From SXXH01 sp041165735 (lineage in GTDB: Bacteria > Planctomycetota > UBA1135 > GCA-002686595): a DNA stretch of 27,303 nucleotides. How positions within the stretch are numbered: position 1 is the first letter of the stretch; every line of letters begins with the position of its first letter. The stretch covers positions 1 to 27,303 of the forward strand of contig JBKDQQ010000121.1 in NCBI GenBank assembly GCA_046341775.1. Reading direction: 5' to 3'. Below are positions 7,876 to 15,375 of the stretch, piece by piece. A program made the translations under genes and the position numbers. The notes below the pieces were generated by a model. It was given only the letters and a program-made list of their open reading frames with translations, was not told where the DNA came from and searched no databases.

Positions 7876-9108
7876 TCAGCGGTCCAGCCCGCGCTCCTGC
7901 GCGAGCAGTTCGTCGATGGCCTGGCGGCGGCGCACGAGGCGCGCCACGCCGTCGCGCACCAGCACTTCGGGCGCGAGCGGATGGCCGTTGTAGGTCGAGG
8001 ACATCGAGGCGCCGTACGCGCCCGCGTCGTGCACGACGAGCAGGTCGCCCTCGCGCGCGGCGGGCAGTAGGCGCGGCTCGATCCCGCCGCCCGGTCCCTG
8101 CGTCCACATGTCGCCGGACTCGCACAACGGGCCCGCCACCAGTCGCGGCGCGCGCGGCGCCGACTCCGGCGCTCCGAGGACCTCGAGCTCGTGCCAGGAG
8201 CCGTACATCGCCGGCCGCAGCAACGCGTTGAAGCCCGCGTCCACCATGACGTACTCCTGCGCGCCCTGGCGCTTGACGCCGCGCACGCGCGCCACGAGCA
8301 CGCCGGCCTCGGCGACGAGCCGCCTGCCGGGCTCGACCTCGAGCTCGATCGGATGCCCGAGGTCGCCCTCGATCGAGCGCTTGGCCTCCAGCCACGCCTG
8401 GCAGTAGCGCGCCACGTCGAAGTCGCCCTCGTCCCGCTTGTAGGCGATCGGCAACCCTCCGCCGGCCGAGACGCGGCGCAGGTCGGGACCGAACACGCTC
8501 GCCAGCGCGCGCACCGCCGTGCAGACGCGCGTCAGGTGGTCGAAGTCCGAGCCCGAGCCGATGTGCACGTGCAACCCGTCGAGCACCACGCCGAGCCGTC
8601 GCGCCTCGTCGACCATGCGCGGGAGGTCCTCGTGCCACACGCCGTGCTTGCTGGATTCGCCGCCGGTGTTCGTCTTGCGCGCGTGCCCGTGCCCGAAGCC
8701 TGGGTTGACGCGCACGGTGGCGCGAGCGCCGCGTCGCGCGCGCGCCAGCTGCGCGAGCATGAAGTCCGAACCGAGGTTCACCTGCACTGGCAGCGTGCGC
8801 ACGACCTCCAAGGCCGCGTCGTCGAACAGGTCGGCGGTGTAGACGATCGATTCGGGCGCGTGGCCGGCCGCGATGGCGCGCGCCACCTCGCCGGCCGAAA
8901 CCGCGTCCACCTCGACGCCGAGCTCCCGCAGCAGCGCCAGCACCGCCAGGTTGCCGTTGGCCTTCTGCGCGTATCGCACACGGTCGAACGCGCGCAACTC
9001 GGCGACGCGCGCGGCGATGGTGGCCGCGTCGTAGACCCACACGGGCGTGCCATGGCGCTCGGCGCAATCGCGGAGCAGCGCGTCCGTCAAGGCGATCGGA
9101 CGCGTCAC
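7876..9108 (-). CDS. lysA: Diaminopimelate decarboxylase (E. coli-type LysA)
   Basis: 410 aa fold-type III PLP enzyme that would decarboxylate meso-diaminopimelate to L-lysine in the cytoplasm. Lys49 in YAQKANGN is the expected PLP Schiff-base lysine. Other signatures are NPGFGHGHARKTNTGG (135-150), HIGSGSD (182-188), SAGGGLP (214-220), EPGR (259-262) and GPLCESGD (326-333), whose Cys329 and Glu330 belong to the active site. The NPGFGHGH..KTNTGG stretch and the GAYGASMSS.YN end match the E. coli-like LysA branch rather than the more widespread ACT- or Bacillus-like form. The start is GTG 9108, overlapping the upstream gene's TGA (GTGA), with GGAGG at 9116-9120. A relative acting on another amino acid cannot be excluded given its unusual neighbours. 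Confidence 0.88.
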   Translation of the reverse strand: MTRPIALTDALLRDCAERHGTPVWVYDAATIAARVAELRAFDRVRYAQKANGNLAVLALLRELGVEVDAVSAGEVARAIAAGHAPESIVYTADLFDDAALEVVRTLPVQVNLGSDFMLAQLARARRGARATVRVNPGFGHGHARKTNTGGESSKHGVWHEDLPRMVDEARRLGVVLDGLHVHIGSGSDFDHLTRVCTAVRALASVFGPDLRRVSAGGGLPIAYKRDEGDFDVARYCQAWLEAKRSIEGDLGHPIELEVEPGRRLVAEAGVLVARVRGVKRQGAQEYVMVDAGFNALLRPAMYGSWHELEVLGAPESAPRAPRLVAGPLCESGDMWTQGPGGGIEPRLLPAAREGDLLVVHDAGAYGASMSSTYNGHPLAPEVLVRDGVARLVRRRQAIDELLAQERGLDR

Positions 9109-10193
9109 GCCAAGGCCTCCCGCAGGCCGCGTTCGAGCAACGCGTGGTCCTCCTCCGCGTGCGCCGCGGAGGTGGCCAGGCGGAAGTAGCCGCCGAGGCT
9201 GTCGGGGTAGCGCACGTAGGGGACCAGCAGGCCGCGCGCGAGCAGCCGCTGGTAGGCCGCCTCCATCGCCTCGTGGGTCGGAAGCGTGAAGGCCTGCACG
9301 GGCAGCGGCAGGTCGTGCGCCGGCAATCCGACGCGGCGCAGCACATCGCGGGTGCGGACGATGTTCGCCCGCAGGCGCGCGAGGCGCGCGCCGTCCCGCA
9401 GGTCGTCGAGCGCGGCTTGCGCGGCCAGCACGCAGGCCGGCGGCACGGGAGTCGAGCCCGCGTAGGCGCGCGAGCGCGCGCGCACGCGCTCGACCACCGC
9501 GCGCGCGCCGGCGACGAAGCCTCCGAAGGCGCCGAGCGACTTGGACAAGGTGCCGGTGACCACGAGGCGCGCGTCGGCGACGCCATGGTGCTCGTGCGCG
9601 CCCGCGCCGCGCACTCCGAGCACCCCGAGCCCGTGGCAGTCGTCGACGACGAGGTGGCCGTCGCGGGGCAGGATCCGTAGCAGCTCGCCGAGCGGCGCGA
9701 CGCCCTTCATGACCGGGTAGCAGCCGTCCGTGAGGATGTGGAAGCCGTCCTCCCAGCCGCGCGCGGCCTCGCGCGCCGATGCCGCGTCGCACAGCTCGTA
9801 CTCGCGCACCTCGAAGCCGCAGGCGGCCACGGCGTCGCGCACGCTGACGTGGCACTCGCGATCGACCAGCGCGCGGCGCGCGTCGCCCGCGAGGCCTTGC
9901 AGGAGGCACAAGTTGGACAAGTATCCGTCGGGCACCAGATGCGCCTCCTCGAGTCCGAGGAACGCCGCTAGGCGCGGTTCGAACGCGTCGTGCACGAGCG
10001 TGTTGCCCGTGGTCTCGCGCGAGCCGCTGGTCGACAGGCCGTAGCGCAGCAACCCTTCGGCCGCCGCCGCGCGCACCAACGGGTCGCGCGCGTAGCCGAG
10101 GTAGTCGCAGCCCGCCCACGAGAGGAGCTCCCTGCCCGCCAGCACCACGCGCGCCGGCGCGGCGGCTTCGATGGGCAGGCGGCCGGTGGGCAT
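9105..10193 (-). CDS. Alpha-oxoamine synthase-like PLP enzyme (AONS/KBL family)
   Basis: 362 aa, fold-type I. Lys218 in VTGTLSKSLGAFGG is the PLP lysine. VVDDCHGLGVLG (182-193) supplies the Asp and His that contact PLP, and an STSGSRETTGN segment near residue 54 fits the substrate/cofactor region. Family members such as 8-amino-7-oxononanoate synthase and 2-amino-3-ketobutyrate CoA ligase condense an amino acid with an acyl-CoA and release CO2. At 362 aa it is slightly shorter than BioF (about 384), and no biotin genes lie nearby, so I do not assign bioF. It sits between a DapB-like dehydrogenase (21 bases upstream) and lysA (4-base overlap). Coupled expression with lysA suggests a shared pathway, which is inference. 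Confidence 0.8.
   Translation of the reverse strand: MPTGRLPIEAAAPARVVLAGRELLSWAGCDYLGYARDPLVRAAAAEGLLRYGLSTSGSRETTGNTLVHDAFEPRLAAFLGLEEAHLVPDGYLSNLCLLQGLAGDARRALVDRECHVSVRDAVAACGFEVREYELCDAASAREAARGWEDGFHILTDGCYPVMKGVAPLGELLRILPRDGHLVVDDCHGLGVLGVRGAGAHEHHGVADARLVVTGTLSKSLGAFGGFVAGARAVVERVRARSRAYAGSTPVPPACVLAAQAALDDLRDGARLARLRANIVRTRDVLRRVGLPAHDLPLPVQAFTLPTHEAMEAAYQRLLARGLLVPYVRYPDSLGGYFRLATSAAHAEEDHALLERGLREALA
9116..9120 (-). promoter_or_regulatory. Shine-Dalgarno sequence setting the lysA GTG start
   Basis: On the minus strand GGAGG lies 7 bases before GTG 9108, inside the final codons of the oxoamine-synthase-like gene. It decides the lysA start and implies translational coupling through the GTGA overlap. 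Confidence 0.7.
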
Positions 10194-10214
10194 GGTGTCA
10201 GGTCCGCTTGACGC

Positions 10215-11222
10215 TCAGGCGCGCTTGGCGCCGCCCGGAGTGCAGGAGACCAGCGGGATGCTGGCCATCGTGTGCAGTCCCGGGGCGGCCGCCAGCAGCG
10301 AGGAGATGGAATTCACCACGATGGCCGAAGTCGCGACGTCGCCCTGCACGCCGCCCTTCCAGACGAGGTCGATCGCCGGTTCGCCGGCCACGACCACGCG
10401 GTCGTGCGGATCCTTCAGGCCCAGCGCCGCCTCGAACTTGAGGGTGACGACCTGCTCGCCGCCGCTCCAGCCGCGCGCCTCCTGGTAGACGCCGCAGGCG
10501 AGGCCCTTCTTCACGGGTCCCAGGCCCGAGGACATGGCCTTGGTCGCCTTGACCGCGCGCGGCCGGTCCTCCTCCCACTTGTCGAGCTTCCATCCCAGGC
10601 GCGCGGCGATGAAGTGCAGCGACTCGCCGAGGCCCACGTGGCGCAGCCAGCCCGCGTCGATGCCGGCCTCGAATCCCGCGTCGTCCAGTCCCACGCCGAT
10701 CTTCTTCTGGAAGGGCACGCGGCGCGAGGAGGCGTCCTGCATGCGGTGCACCTCGACCGAGCGCACGGAGCGGCAGATGGCCGTCGCCGCCACCGGGAAC
10801 GCGTCCATCAGGAAGCCGGGGTTGACGCCCGTGCCCAGCAGTCGTCCGCCGTGCTGCTTGGCGAGCTTGTCAAGTTTCTTGGACAACGCCGCGTGGCGCA
10901 GGAAGGGCCAGGACAGCTCCTCGCACGAGCTGACGATGGTGGACCCCTCCTTCAGCAGCGCCTCGAAGGTGGGCGCGCACTTGGCGAGGTCCGAGGAGGT
11001 GGCCACCACGACCGCGTCGATCTTCTTGAAGTCGACGCCCGCGAATCCCGCCTGCACGCGCGGCTTGTCGGGCGCGCCTGGCACCACCTCGGAGAGCTTC
11101 CTGCCCACTAGGGCGGGCGCGGTGTCGACGGCCGCGACCACCTTTCCCACGCCTCGCGCGTGGAGGTCGTTGACGATCTTGACGCCCAAGGGGCCCAATC
11201 CGACGTGCAGGATGCGCAGCAT
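10215..11222 (-). CDS. NAD(P)-dependent amine dehydrogenase / DapB-like oxidoreductase
   Basis: 335 aa. The N-terminus has a Rossmann fingerprint VGLGPLG (7-13), followed by VDTAPALVGRKLSE and DAVVVATSS. A central LLGTGVNPGFLMDAFP block is the strongest family marker. This layout matches proteins annotated as dihydrodipicolinate-reductase-like or 2,4-diaminopentanoate dehydrogenase (ornithine-degradation Ord family), which act on amino or imine substrates with NAD(P). The exact substrate is not readable. It is the first gene of a four-gene minus-strand operon. ATG 11222 has no obvious Shine-Dalgarno. One copy of the repeated AT-rich palindrome of this window lies inside it at 10867-10886, coding the ordinary residues L-S-K-K-L-D-K. 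Confidence 0.75.
   Translation of the reverse strand: MLRILHVGLGPLGVKIVNDLHARGVGKVVAAVDTAPALVGRKLSEVVPGAPDKPRVQAGFAGVDFKKIDAVVVATSSDLAKCAPTFEALLKEGSTIVSSCEELSWPFLRHAALSKKLDKLAKQHGGRLLGTGVNPGFLMDAFPVAATAICRSVRSVEVHRMQDASSRRVPFQKKIGVGLDDAGFEAGIDAGWLRHVGLGESLHFIAARLGWKLDKWEEDRPRAVKATKAMSSGLGPVKKGLACGVYQEARGWSGGEQVVTLKFEAALGLKDPHDRVVVAGEPAIDLVWKGGVQGDVATSAIVVNSISSLLAAAPGLHTMASIPLVSCTPGGAKRA
10867..10886 (-). repeat. Copy A of the dispersed GTCAAGGAAAYTTGAC near-palindrome
   Basis: On the minus (coding) strand it reads GTCCAAGAAACTTGAC at 10884-10869, two mismatches from the other copies. The flanking TTGT/ACAA bases extend the dyad symmetry, with one bulged base. It lies inside the dehydrogenase gene. 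Confidence 0.55.
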
Positions 11223-11315
11223 GGCGGCGCAGAGGATAGCCGCCGGCCGCGTCGCCGGCCAAGCGGACCGCCACTCGGGCGCGCGCGGCCCGTGGCCCGG
11301 GACGCGCGACCGACT

Positions 11316-12131
11316 TCAGCGCTTCGCCAGCGCGACGATGTGCTCGCGCGAGCTGACGACCACGCCGCCCGCCGGTTCGGCGGTCACGGCGAACAGAGTC
11401 GCCCGATCCACCTTCAGCCTGGGCTTGACGGGCACGAGGACTTCTCCATCGACGGCGATGTCGAACACGCCGCCATCGACCGGCGTCGCGTCGGGACGCG
11501 CCGCGTCGAAGATCCACAGTTGGTACTGGCTCGAGGACGGATCGTTGCGCGGCAATCCGCGCAGGCGCATGCACCCGGCCTGCCCCGCGTCGCTCCACAC
11601 GATGTCGCCCGACACGCCGCGTCCCGCGGGGTCGTCCGTCGCGCTCCATGCCAGCGTCGCCGCGGCGGGATCGCCGGCCACGAGCGCGGCGCGCAGCTCG
11701 GCCGGACTGGTCGCCTCCGCTCCGGGCTCGCCTCCGCGCACCATCAGCAACGCCAGCAGCAGCGCGGCCGCCGCCCACCCGCTCCAGGCGAACCAACCCG
11801 CGCGCGCGGCCGCGGCGTTCGGCATGCGCGTCGCCGCGGGGGTGGCGGCGGCGCGCGGCGCGGCGGCGGGCCGCGGGATGGAGGCGCTCGAGGCGATGCG
11901 CGCCTTCAAGTCGGCCGGCATCGATTGCACTCGACCGTCGCTGGACTCGAGCCACAGCGCCGCGGCGGCGCGTTCGTAGCAATCCACGTCGAGGTCGGGG
12001 TGCTGGGCCGCCCGCCGCTCGAACTCCCGCTCCGCCTCCGGCGCGAGGCCGTGCATGGCGCGCTCGTACATCAGCTCGAACAGCTCCGACTCGCGCTCGT
12101 CGCGCGGCAGATGGCGCAAGCGGTGCTTCAC
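11316..12131 (-). CDS. RskA-like anti-sigma factor, single-pass membrane protein
   Basis: 271 aa. The N-terminal cytoplasmic part (1-80) is helical, with ELFELMYERAMHGLAPEAEREFERRAAQHPD. A Pro/Ala linker (81-110) leads to one transmembrane helix (about 113-131) and an extracytoplasmic domain. The last 100 residues match the RskA C-terminal domain: LPRNDPSSSQYQLWIFD, a GVFDIAVDGEVLVPVKP strand pair and LFAVTAEPAGGVVVSS. RskA proteins hold their ECF sigma factor at the membrane until proteolysis. The zinc-binding HxxxCxxC motif of many anti-sigma domains is absent. The start is GTG 12131, overlapping the sigma TGA by 4 bases (GTGA), so the pair is translationally coupled. Confidence 0.85.
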   Translation of the reverse strand: MKHRLRHLPRDERESELFELMYERAMHGLAPEAEREFERRAAQHPDLDVDCYERAAAALWLESSDGRVQSMPADLKARIASSASIPRPAAAPRAAATPAATRMPNAAAARAGWFAWSGWAAAALLLALLMVRGGEPGAEATSPAELRAALVAGDPAAATLAWSATDDPAGRGVSGDIVWSDAGQAGCMRLRGLPRNDPSSSQYQLWIFDAARPDATPVDGGVFDIAVDGEVLVPVKPRLKVDRATLFAVTAEPAGGVVVSSREHIVALAKR

Positions 12132-12781
12132 GCGCTGGCCTCGCCTTCCGCCTCGAGCTCAACGCCGAGCATCTCGCGCACGCGCTGCAGTCCGCGGCGC
12201 AGGTGCGTCTTCACCGTGCCGAGCGGCATCGTCGTCGCCTTGGCGATCTGGTCGTGCGAAAGGCCGTCGTAGATGGCCATGCGCAGCACCTTCTGCTCGT
12301 CGGGGCGCAGCTTGGCGAGGGCCTTGCGCGCGCGCGCCGCCTCGTCGCCCACGTCGACGAGTTCGAGCGCCTTGTCCTCCGCCGGGAGGATCGATTCGTC
12401 CTCGAGGCCATCGGCGCGCAGGGCGCGCTGCTTGCGGCGGCCGCGATCGATCAGTCGCCGGCGCGCGATCATGGCGATGAAGGTGATCTCGGACGCGAGG
12501 GCCGCGTCGTAGCGCGGGGCCTTGTTCCAGATCTCGATGAACACTTCCTGCGCGGCGTCCTCGGCTTCCTGCTTGTCGGGGCAGAAACGGCGCGCCAGCG
12601 ACCACACGAGGCCGCCGTAGCGGTCGATGACCTCCTGCACGGCGTTGGGGTCGCCGGCGGCTACGCGGTGGAGGAGGGGCTCTAGTGTCACGGCTCGAGG
12701 CGTGCCGCGGGCCGGACCGGTGAACGATTCGAGCGGATCGGTCCGCACCGCAACGTCCAAGGAGCCCCGCGGGGCCACCAT
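12128..12781 (-). CDS. ECF-type RNA polymerase sigma factor (SigK-like)
   Basis: 217 aa from ATG 12781. Region 2 is clear: LLHRVAAGDPNAVQEVIDRYGG, then EAEDAAQEVFIEIW (2.2) and SEITFIAMIARRRLIDRGRR (2.3-2.4). Region 4 follows: LRPDEQKVLRMAIYDGLSHDQIA and the helix-turn-helix PLGTVKTHLRRGLQRVRE. A RskA-type anti-sigma gene directly downstream fits the SigK group. Start choice is uncertain. Neither ATG 12781 nor the alternative GTG 12691 (187 aa) has a Shine-Dalgarno. The 30 residues between them are not conserved sigma sequence and use less GC-rich third positions, so GTG 12691 may be the true start. Autoregulation from the upstream intergenic region is usual for such pairs but not shown here. 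Confidence 0.9.
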   Translation of the reverse strand: MVAPRGSLDVAVRTDPLESFTGPARGTPRAVTLEPLLHRVAAGDPNAVQEVIDRYGGLVWSLARRFCPDKQEAEDAAQEVFIEIWNKAPRYDAALASEITFIAMIARRRLIDRGRRKQRALRADGLEDESILPAEDKALELVDVGDEAARARKALAKLRPDEQKVLRMAIYDGLSHDQIAKATTMPLGTVKTHLRRGLQRVREMLGVELEAEGEASA

Positions 12782-12993
12782 GGTAGGGCCGGAGGTGGGC
12801 CTGCGCGAGGGGGCGGGCCTGCCCGCGGCCAGCGCCGGCCCCGCCGCGGGCGTACGAGCGCCCCGAGCACGACCATTGGCGCCTGTGGTGTCGATCTTCA
12901 CATTCGCCGCTACGCGCCGGGACCGCGGGCTGTTTCGACGATGCTTCGACAGTTTGCGCTTGGACGCGCGATCCGTGGACCGCCGAGCAGCGC

Positions 12994-13032
12994 CGACGGC
13001 CCTCGGCTCCGTTCGGGAGCCGAGGGCCGTCG
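12994..13032. terminator. Strong GC-rich hairpin, probable terminator of the minus-strand thioredoxin-like gene
   Basis: Perfect 17-bp inverted repeat with arms 12994-13010 and 13016-13032 and the 5-base loop GTTCG. It begins 40 bases after the stop of the thioredoxin-like gene, between it and the sigma-factor gene on the same strand. There is no T-run on the minus-strand side, so it may stop transcription weakly, protect the 3' end, or act with Rho. Apart from this, 12782-13071 holds no gene and must contain the sigma promoter. Confidence 0.6.
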
Positions 13033-13071
13033 TGCCGCGTTCGGACGCCGGAGGGCGTTCGCCGCCGGGAC

Positions 13072-14259
13072 TCAGCCCTTGCCGGTCTTGCCGTCCGGGG
13101 ACTTCGGGGTCGGCTTGTCCGCCGGCTTGCCGCCCGCCTTCTGCTCGGCGCGCAGCTCCTCGAGCAACTGGTCGACCGCCTTGTCCATGTCCGCGTCGCG
13201 CACGTCCTTGAAGCGGATGACGCCCTTGTGGTCGAGGACGTAGATCGTCGGCCAGCCCTGGACGCCCCACTTGGTCGCCCACGGACCGCTGGTGGAGACG
13301 TCGATGGCCTGGCGCCAGTTGATCTCCTGCTCGGAGAGGATCTTCTTGACCTTGTCGGCGTCACCGTCGCTGTTGATGCCGATGAGGGCGAAGGGCTCGT
13401 CCTTCAGACGCTGCACGAGCGTCTTTTCGTGCGGGAGCATCGCACGGCAAGGGCCTCACCAATAGCCCCAGAAGTCGAGCACCACCACCTTGCCGCGGTA
13501 GTCGCTCACCTTGAACTTCACGCCGTTCTCGTCGATCGCCTCCTGGTCGGGCGCGGTCTTGCCGATGCCGAGGTTCTCGGCGACGAATACGAAGCCGCCG
13601 GCGACGTCGCCGTAGGTCTGCTTCTCGTCGAAGGGGAACTTGACGTCCGCGTAGTCCTTCACGATCGCCTTGGCGAGCGCGAGCACGGCGGGATCCTCGG
13701 CGGGATCCTTGCCTTGCATCTGCGACGCGCCTTGCGCCGATTGCCACTGCATGAAGGCGGCGGCGGCCTTGACGGGCTTGTGCGGCGACTTCTCCAGCAG
13801 CGCCTTGAGCAAGGCCTCGGCCTCGGCCCCCTGCACCACCTGCATGGCGGCGAAGGGCAGCTTCTCGATGGCCGGCGAGGCGATGTGGGTCTTGAGGATC
13901 TCGTCGAGCGCCGCCTTGGACTCCGGCAGGCGCTTGGCGGCCAGGCCGACTTCCATGACGGACATCAACGCCCTGGCTCCGGTTTCCGTGCCCTTGGCCT
14001 CCTCGGCCAGCGCCTGGAAGCGCGCGAGGTACTCGGGAGCGGGCCGCTTCGATTGGAGCGCCTTGCGGGCGGCCTTGTCGGCCGCCTTGTACTCGGCGTT
14101 CCACTTGGTGACCGCCTCCTCGTACTCCTTCGTCAGGGCCGCGTGCTTCTGCTCGAGCGCGTCGCCCTGCCGCGCGCCGGTGGGCGGCGCGAGCAAGGCG
14201 GCGGCTGCGAGCACGACGAGACCCGCGAGGAGCGAAGAAGCGCGCAGCATGCGATTCAT
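13072..14259 (-). CDS. Exported thioredoxin-fold (TlpA/redoxin-like) protein with in-frame UGA at the active site; probable selenoprotein
   Basis: 395 codons, read through one in-frame UGA at 13456-13458. The N-terminus has a signal peptide (1 to about 29). A charged helical domain (about 33-230) precedes a redoxin/TlpA-like domain. That domain starts with GKTAPDQEAIDENGVKF and reaches GKVVVLDFWGYW, then UGA (codon 268), then G-P-C-R. The rest is intact: LIGINSDGD, WGVQGWPTIYVLD with the thioredoxin cis-Pro337, and a Lys-rich tail. The family motif is WCGPC, so UGA replaces exactly the first, nucleophilic Cys. That is where selenocysteine occurs in known thioredoxin-fold selenoproteins. A hairpin follows the UGA. 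The alternative is a single TGC-to-TGA nonsense mutation or sequencing error. ATG 14259 has AAGGA 6 bases upstream. An ordinary gene caller would split this into 13456-14259 and 13072-13440. Confidence 0.75.
13428..13446 (-). promoter_or_regulatory. Candidate bacterial SECIS hairpin after the in-frame UGA
   Basis: On the coding strand, 9 bases after UGA, CGUGCG (13446-13441) pairs with CGCACG (13433-13428) around the 7-base loop AUGCUCC. A small hairpin at this distance is what SelB recognises in bacterial selenoprotein mRNAs. The loop does not start with G unless the inner G-C pair opens, so the fit to the consensus is only partial. It lies wholly within coding sequence, as bacterial SECIS elements do. 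Confidence 0.4.
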
Positions 14260-14398
14260 CGTGGTTCCTTCGTGGTTGCGCGCGGGGCGGCAGGCAGCGA
14301 CGGCGACCGACCACCCCGGGCTGGAGGCGGAGTCTAGCCGAACAGGACGTCGCGCCGGCGGGCGAGGCCGTTCCCTTGCGCCGGCGACGAGGCAGGCG

Positions 14399-15241
14399 AT
14401 GCTGTTGCGCATGCGCCCCTTCCCCGCAGTCCTCGTGGCATCCTGCCTGGTCGCCGCAACCTTGGCCGTCTTCGCCTCCTCGGAGGCGCCGCGCCCCGGA
14501 CCGCTCGTGGTCGCGGGCGGTGGCGGCACGACCGACGACATCGCCGCGGAGTTGCTGCGCCTCGGCGGCGGCGCGGATGCGCGCATGGTGCTGGTGCCTT
14601 GGGCTTCCGAGGATCCCGCGGCGGGCGCCGAGTCGCTCGAGTTCTGGCGCGGCAAGGGCGCCTCCAAGGCGGAGGTCGTGTCCGACGACGCCGACGAGGC
14701 GCGGCGCCAGCTCGAGTCCGCGGCGATCATCTGGATGGGAGGCGGCGACCAGAAGGTGCTGGTCGACAAGCTGCGCACCAAGGGGCTCGACGCCGTCGTC
14801 GCGCGCCGCCACGCGCAAGGCGCGGTGGTGGGAGGCACCAGCGCCGGCGCCGCGGCGCAGTCCAAGGCGATGATCCTCGGCGGCGACACCGCCGACCTCG
14901 AGGTGGCGAAGAACGGCGGCACCGCGCTGGGCGAGGGGCTGCACCTGCTCGACGACGCCATCGTCGACCAGCACTTCCTGAAGCGCCGGCGCTTCGCGCG
15001 CCTCCTGTCCGCCGTGCTGGACAACCCGCACCTCGTCGGGATCGGCGTGGACGAGCGCACGGCGGCCATCGTGCACGCGGGCGCCATCGAGGTCGTCGGC
15101 GAGGGCCAGGTGCTGGTCGTCGACGCACGCGCCGCGAAGGTCGAGCGGTGCGAGCCCGGGGCGCGCCATGCCGCCACCGGCATGCGGCTCGACCTGCTGC
15201 GCGCCGGGAGCCGCCTGCGCATCGATGGCCGTAAGGAATAA
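14399..15241 (+). CDS. Cyanophycinase-like peptidase (family S51), exported
   Basis: 280 aa. The N-terminus is hydrophobic (residues 7-27), a signal peptide or anchor; an A-S-C at 14-16 sits too early in the core to be a convincing lipobox. The body shows LVVAGGGGTTDD (36-47), IIWMGGGDQ (110-118) and VVGGTSAGAAAQSKAMI with the nucleophile Ser148 in G-T-S-A-G. DDAIVDQHFLKRRRFARLL follows, whose DQHF and RRRF.RLL are S51 markers. Cyanophycinases cut the Asp-Arg polymer cyanophycin; exported relatives in heterotrophs may use it as a nutrient or have other peptide substrates. ATG 14399 is supported by GAGG 6 bases upstream. The gene is divergent from the thioredoxin-like gene, with a 139-base shared promoter region. 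The stop TAA lies in an AT-rich stretch, unusual here. Confidence 0.8.
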   Translation: MLLRMRPFPAVLVASCLVAATLAVFASSEAPRPGPLVVAGGGGTTDDIAAELLRLGGGADARMVLVPWASEDPAAGAESLEFWRGKGASKAEVVSDDADEARRQLESAAIIWMGGGDQKVLVDKLRTKGLDAVVARRHAQGAVVGGTSAGAAAQSKAMILGGDTADLEVAKNGGTALGEGLHLLDDAIVDQHFLKRRRFARLLSAVLDNPHLVGIGVDERTAAIVHAGAIEVVGEGQVLVVDARAAKVERCEPGARHAATGMRLDLLRAGSRLRIDGRKE

Positions 15242-15375
15242 TTGACAGCTTTCCACCGCGGCCGCGGCCCGGGACGGGTCCGCGAGTCCGGTGGCGGAAA
15301 TGCGCATGCGGTGGACGATCCGCCGTCGCTTGCGCATCATCGATGCGCGCTTCGATCGCCGTGGCGCGCACGAAG

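Noticed and set aside
11242..11259. GCCGGC...GCCGGC hairpin as a terminator for the anti-sigma gene
   Set aside because: A 6-bp self-complementary stem is expected often by chance in this GC-rich DNA, and there is no T-run.
13072..13440. A separate 122-aa protein starting at ATG 13440
   Set aside because: It lacks the first half of the thioredoxin domain, has no Shine-Dalgarno or spacing, and continues in frame from the upstream part through the UGA. It is the C-terminal part of one protein.
13456..13458. Ordinary pseudogene or sequencing error explanation for the in-frame UGA
   Set aside because: Not excluded, but less likely: the stop falls exactly on the catalytic Cys, there is no other lesion, and the downstream sequence is fully conserved-looking.
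15229..15248. CGTAAGGAATAATTGACAGC at the end of the cyanophycinase-like gene as a fourth copy of the palindrome
   Set aside because: It matches only with gaps, has lost the dyad symmetry and is in a different reading frame; probably coincidence.
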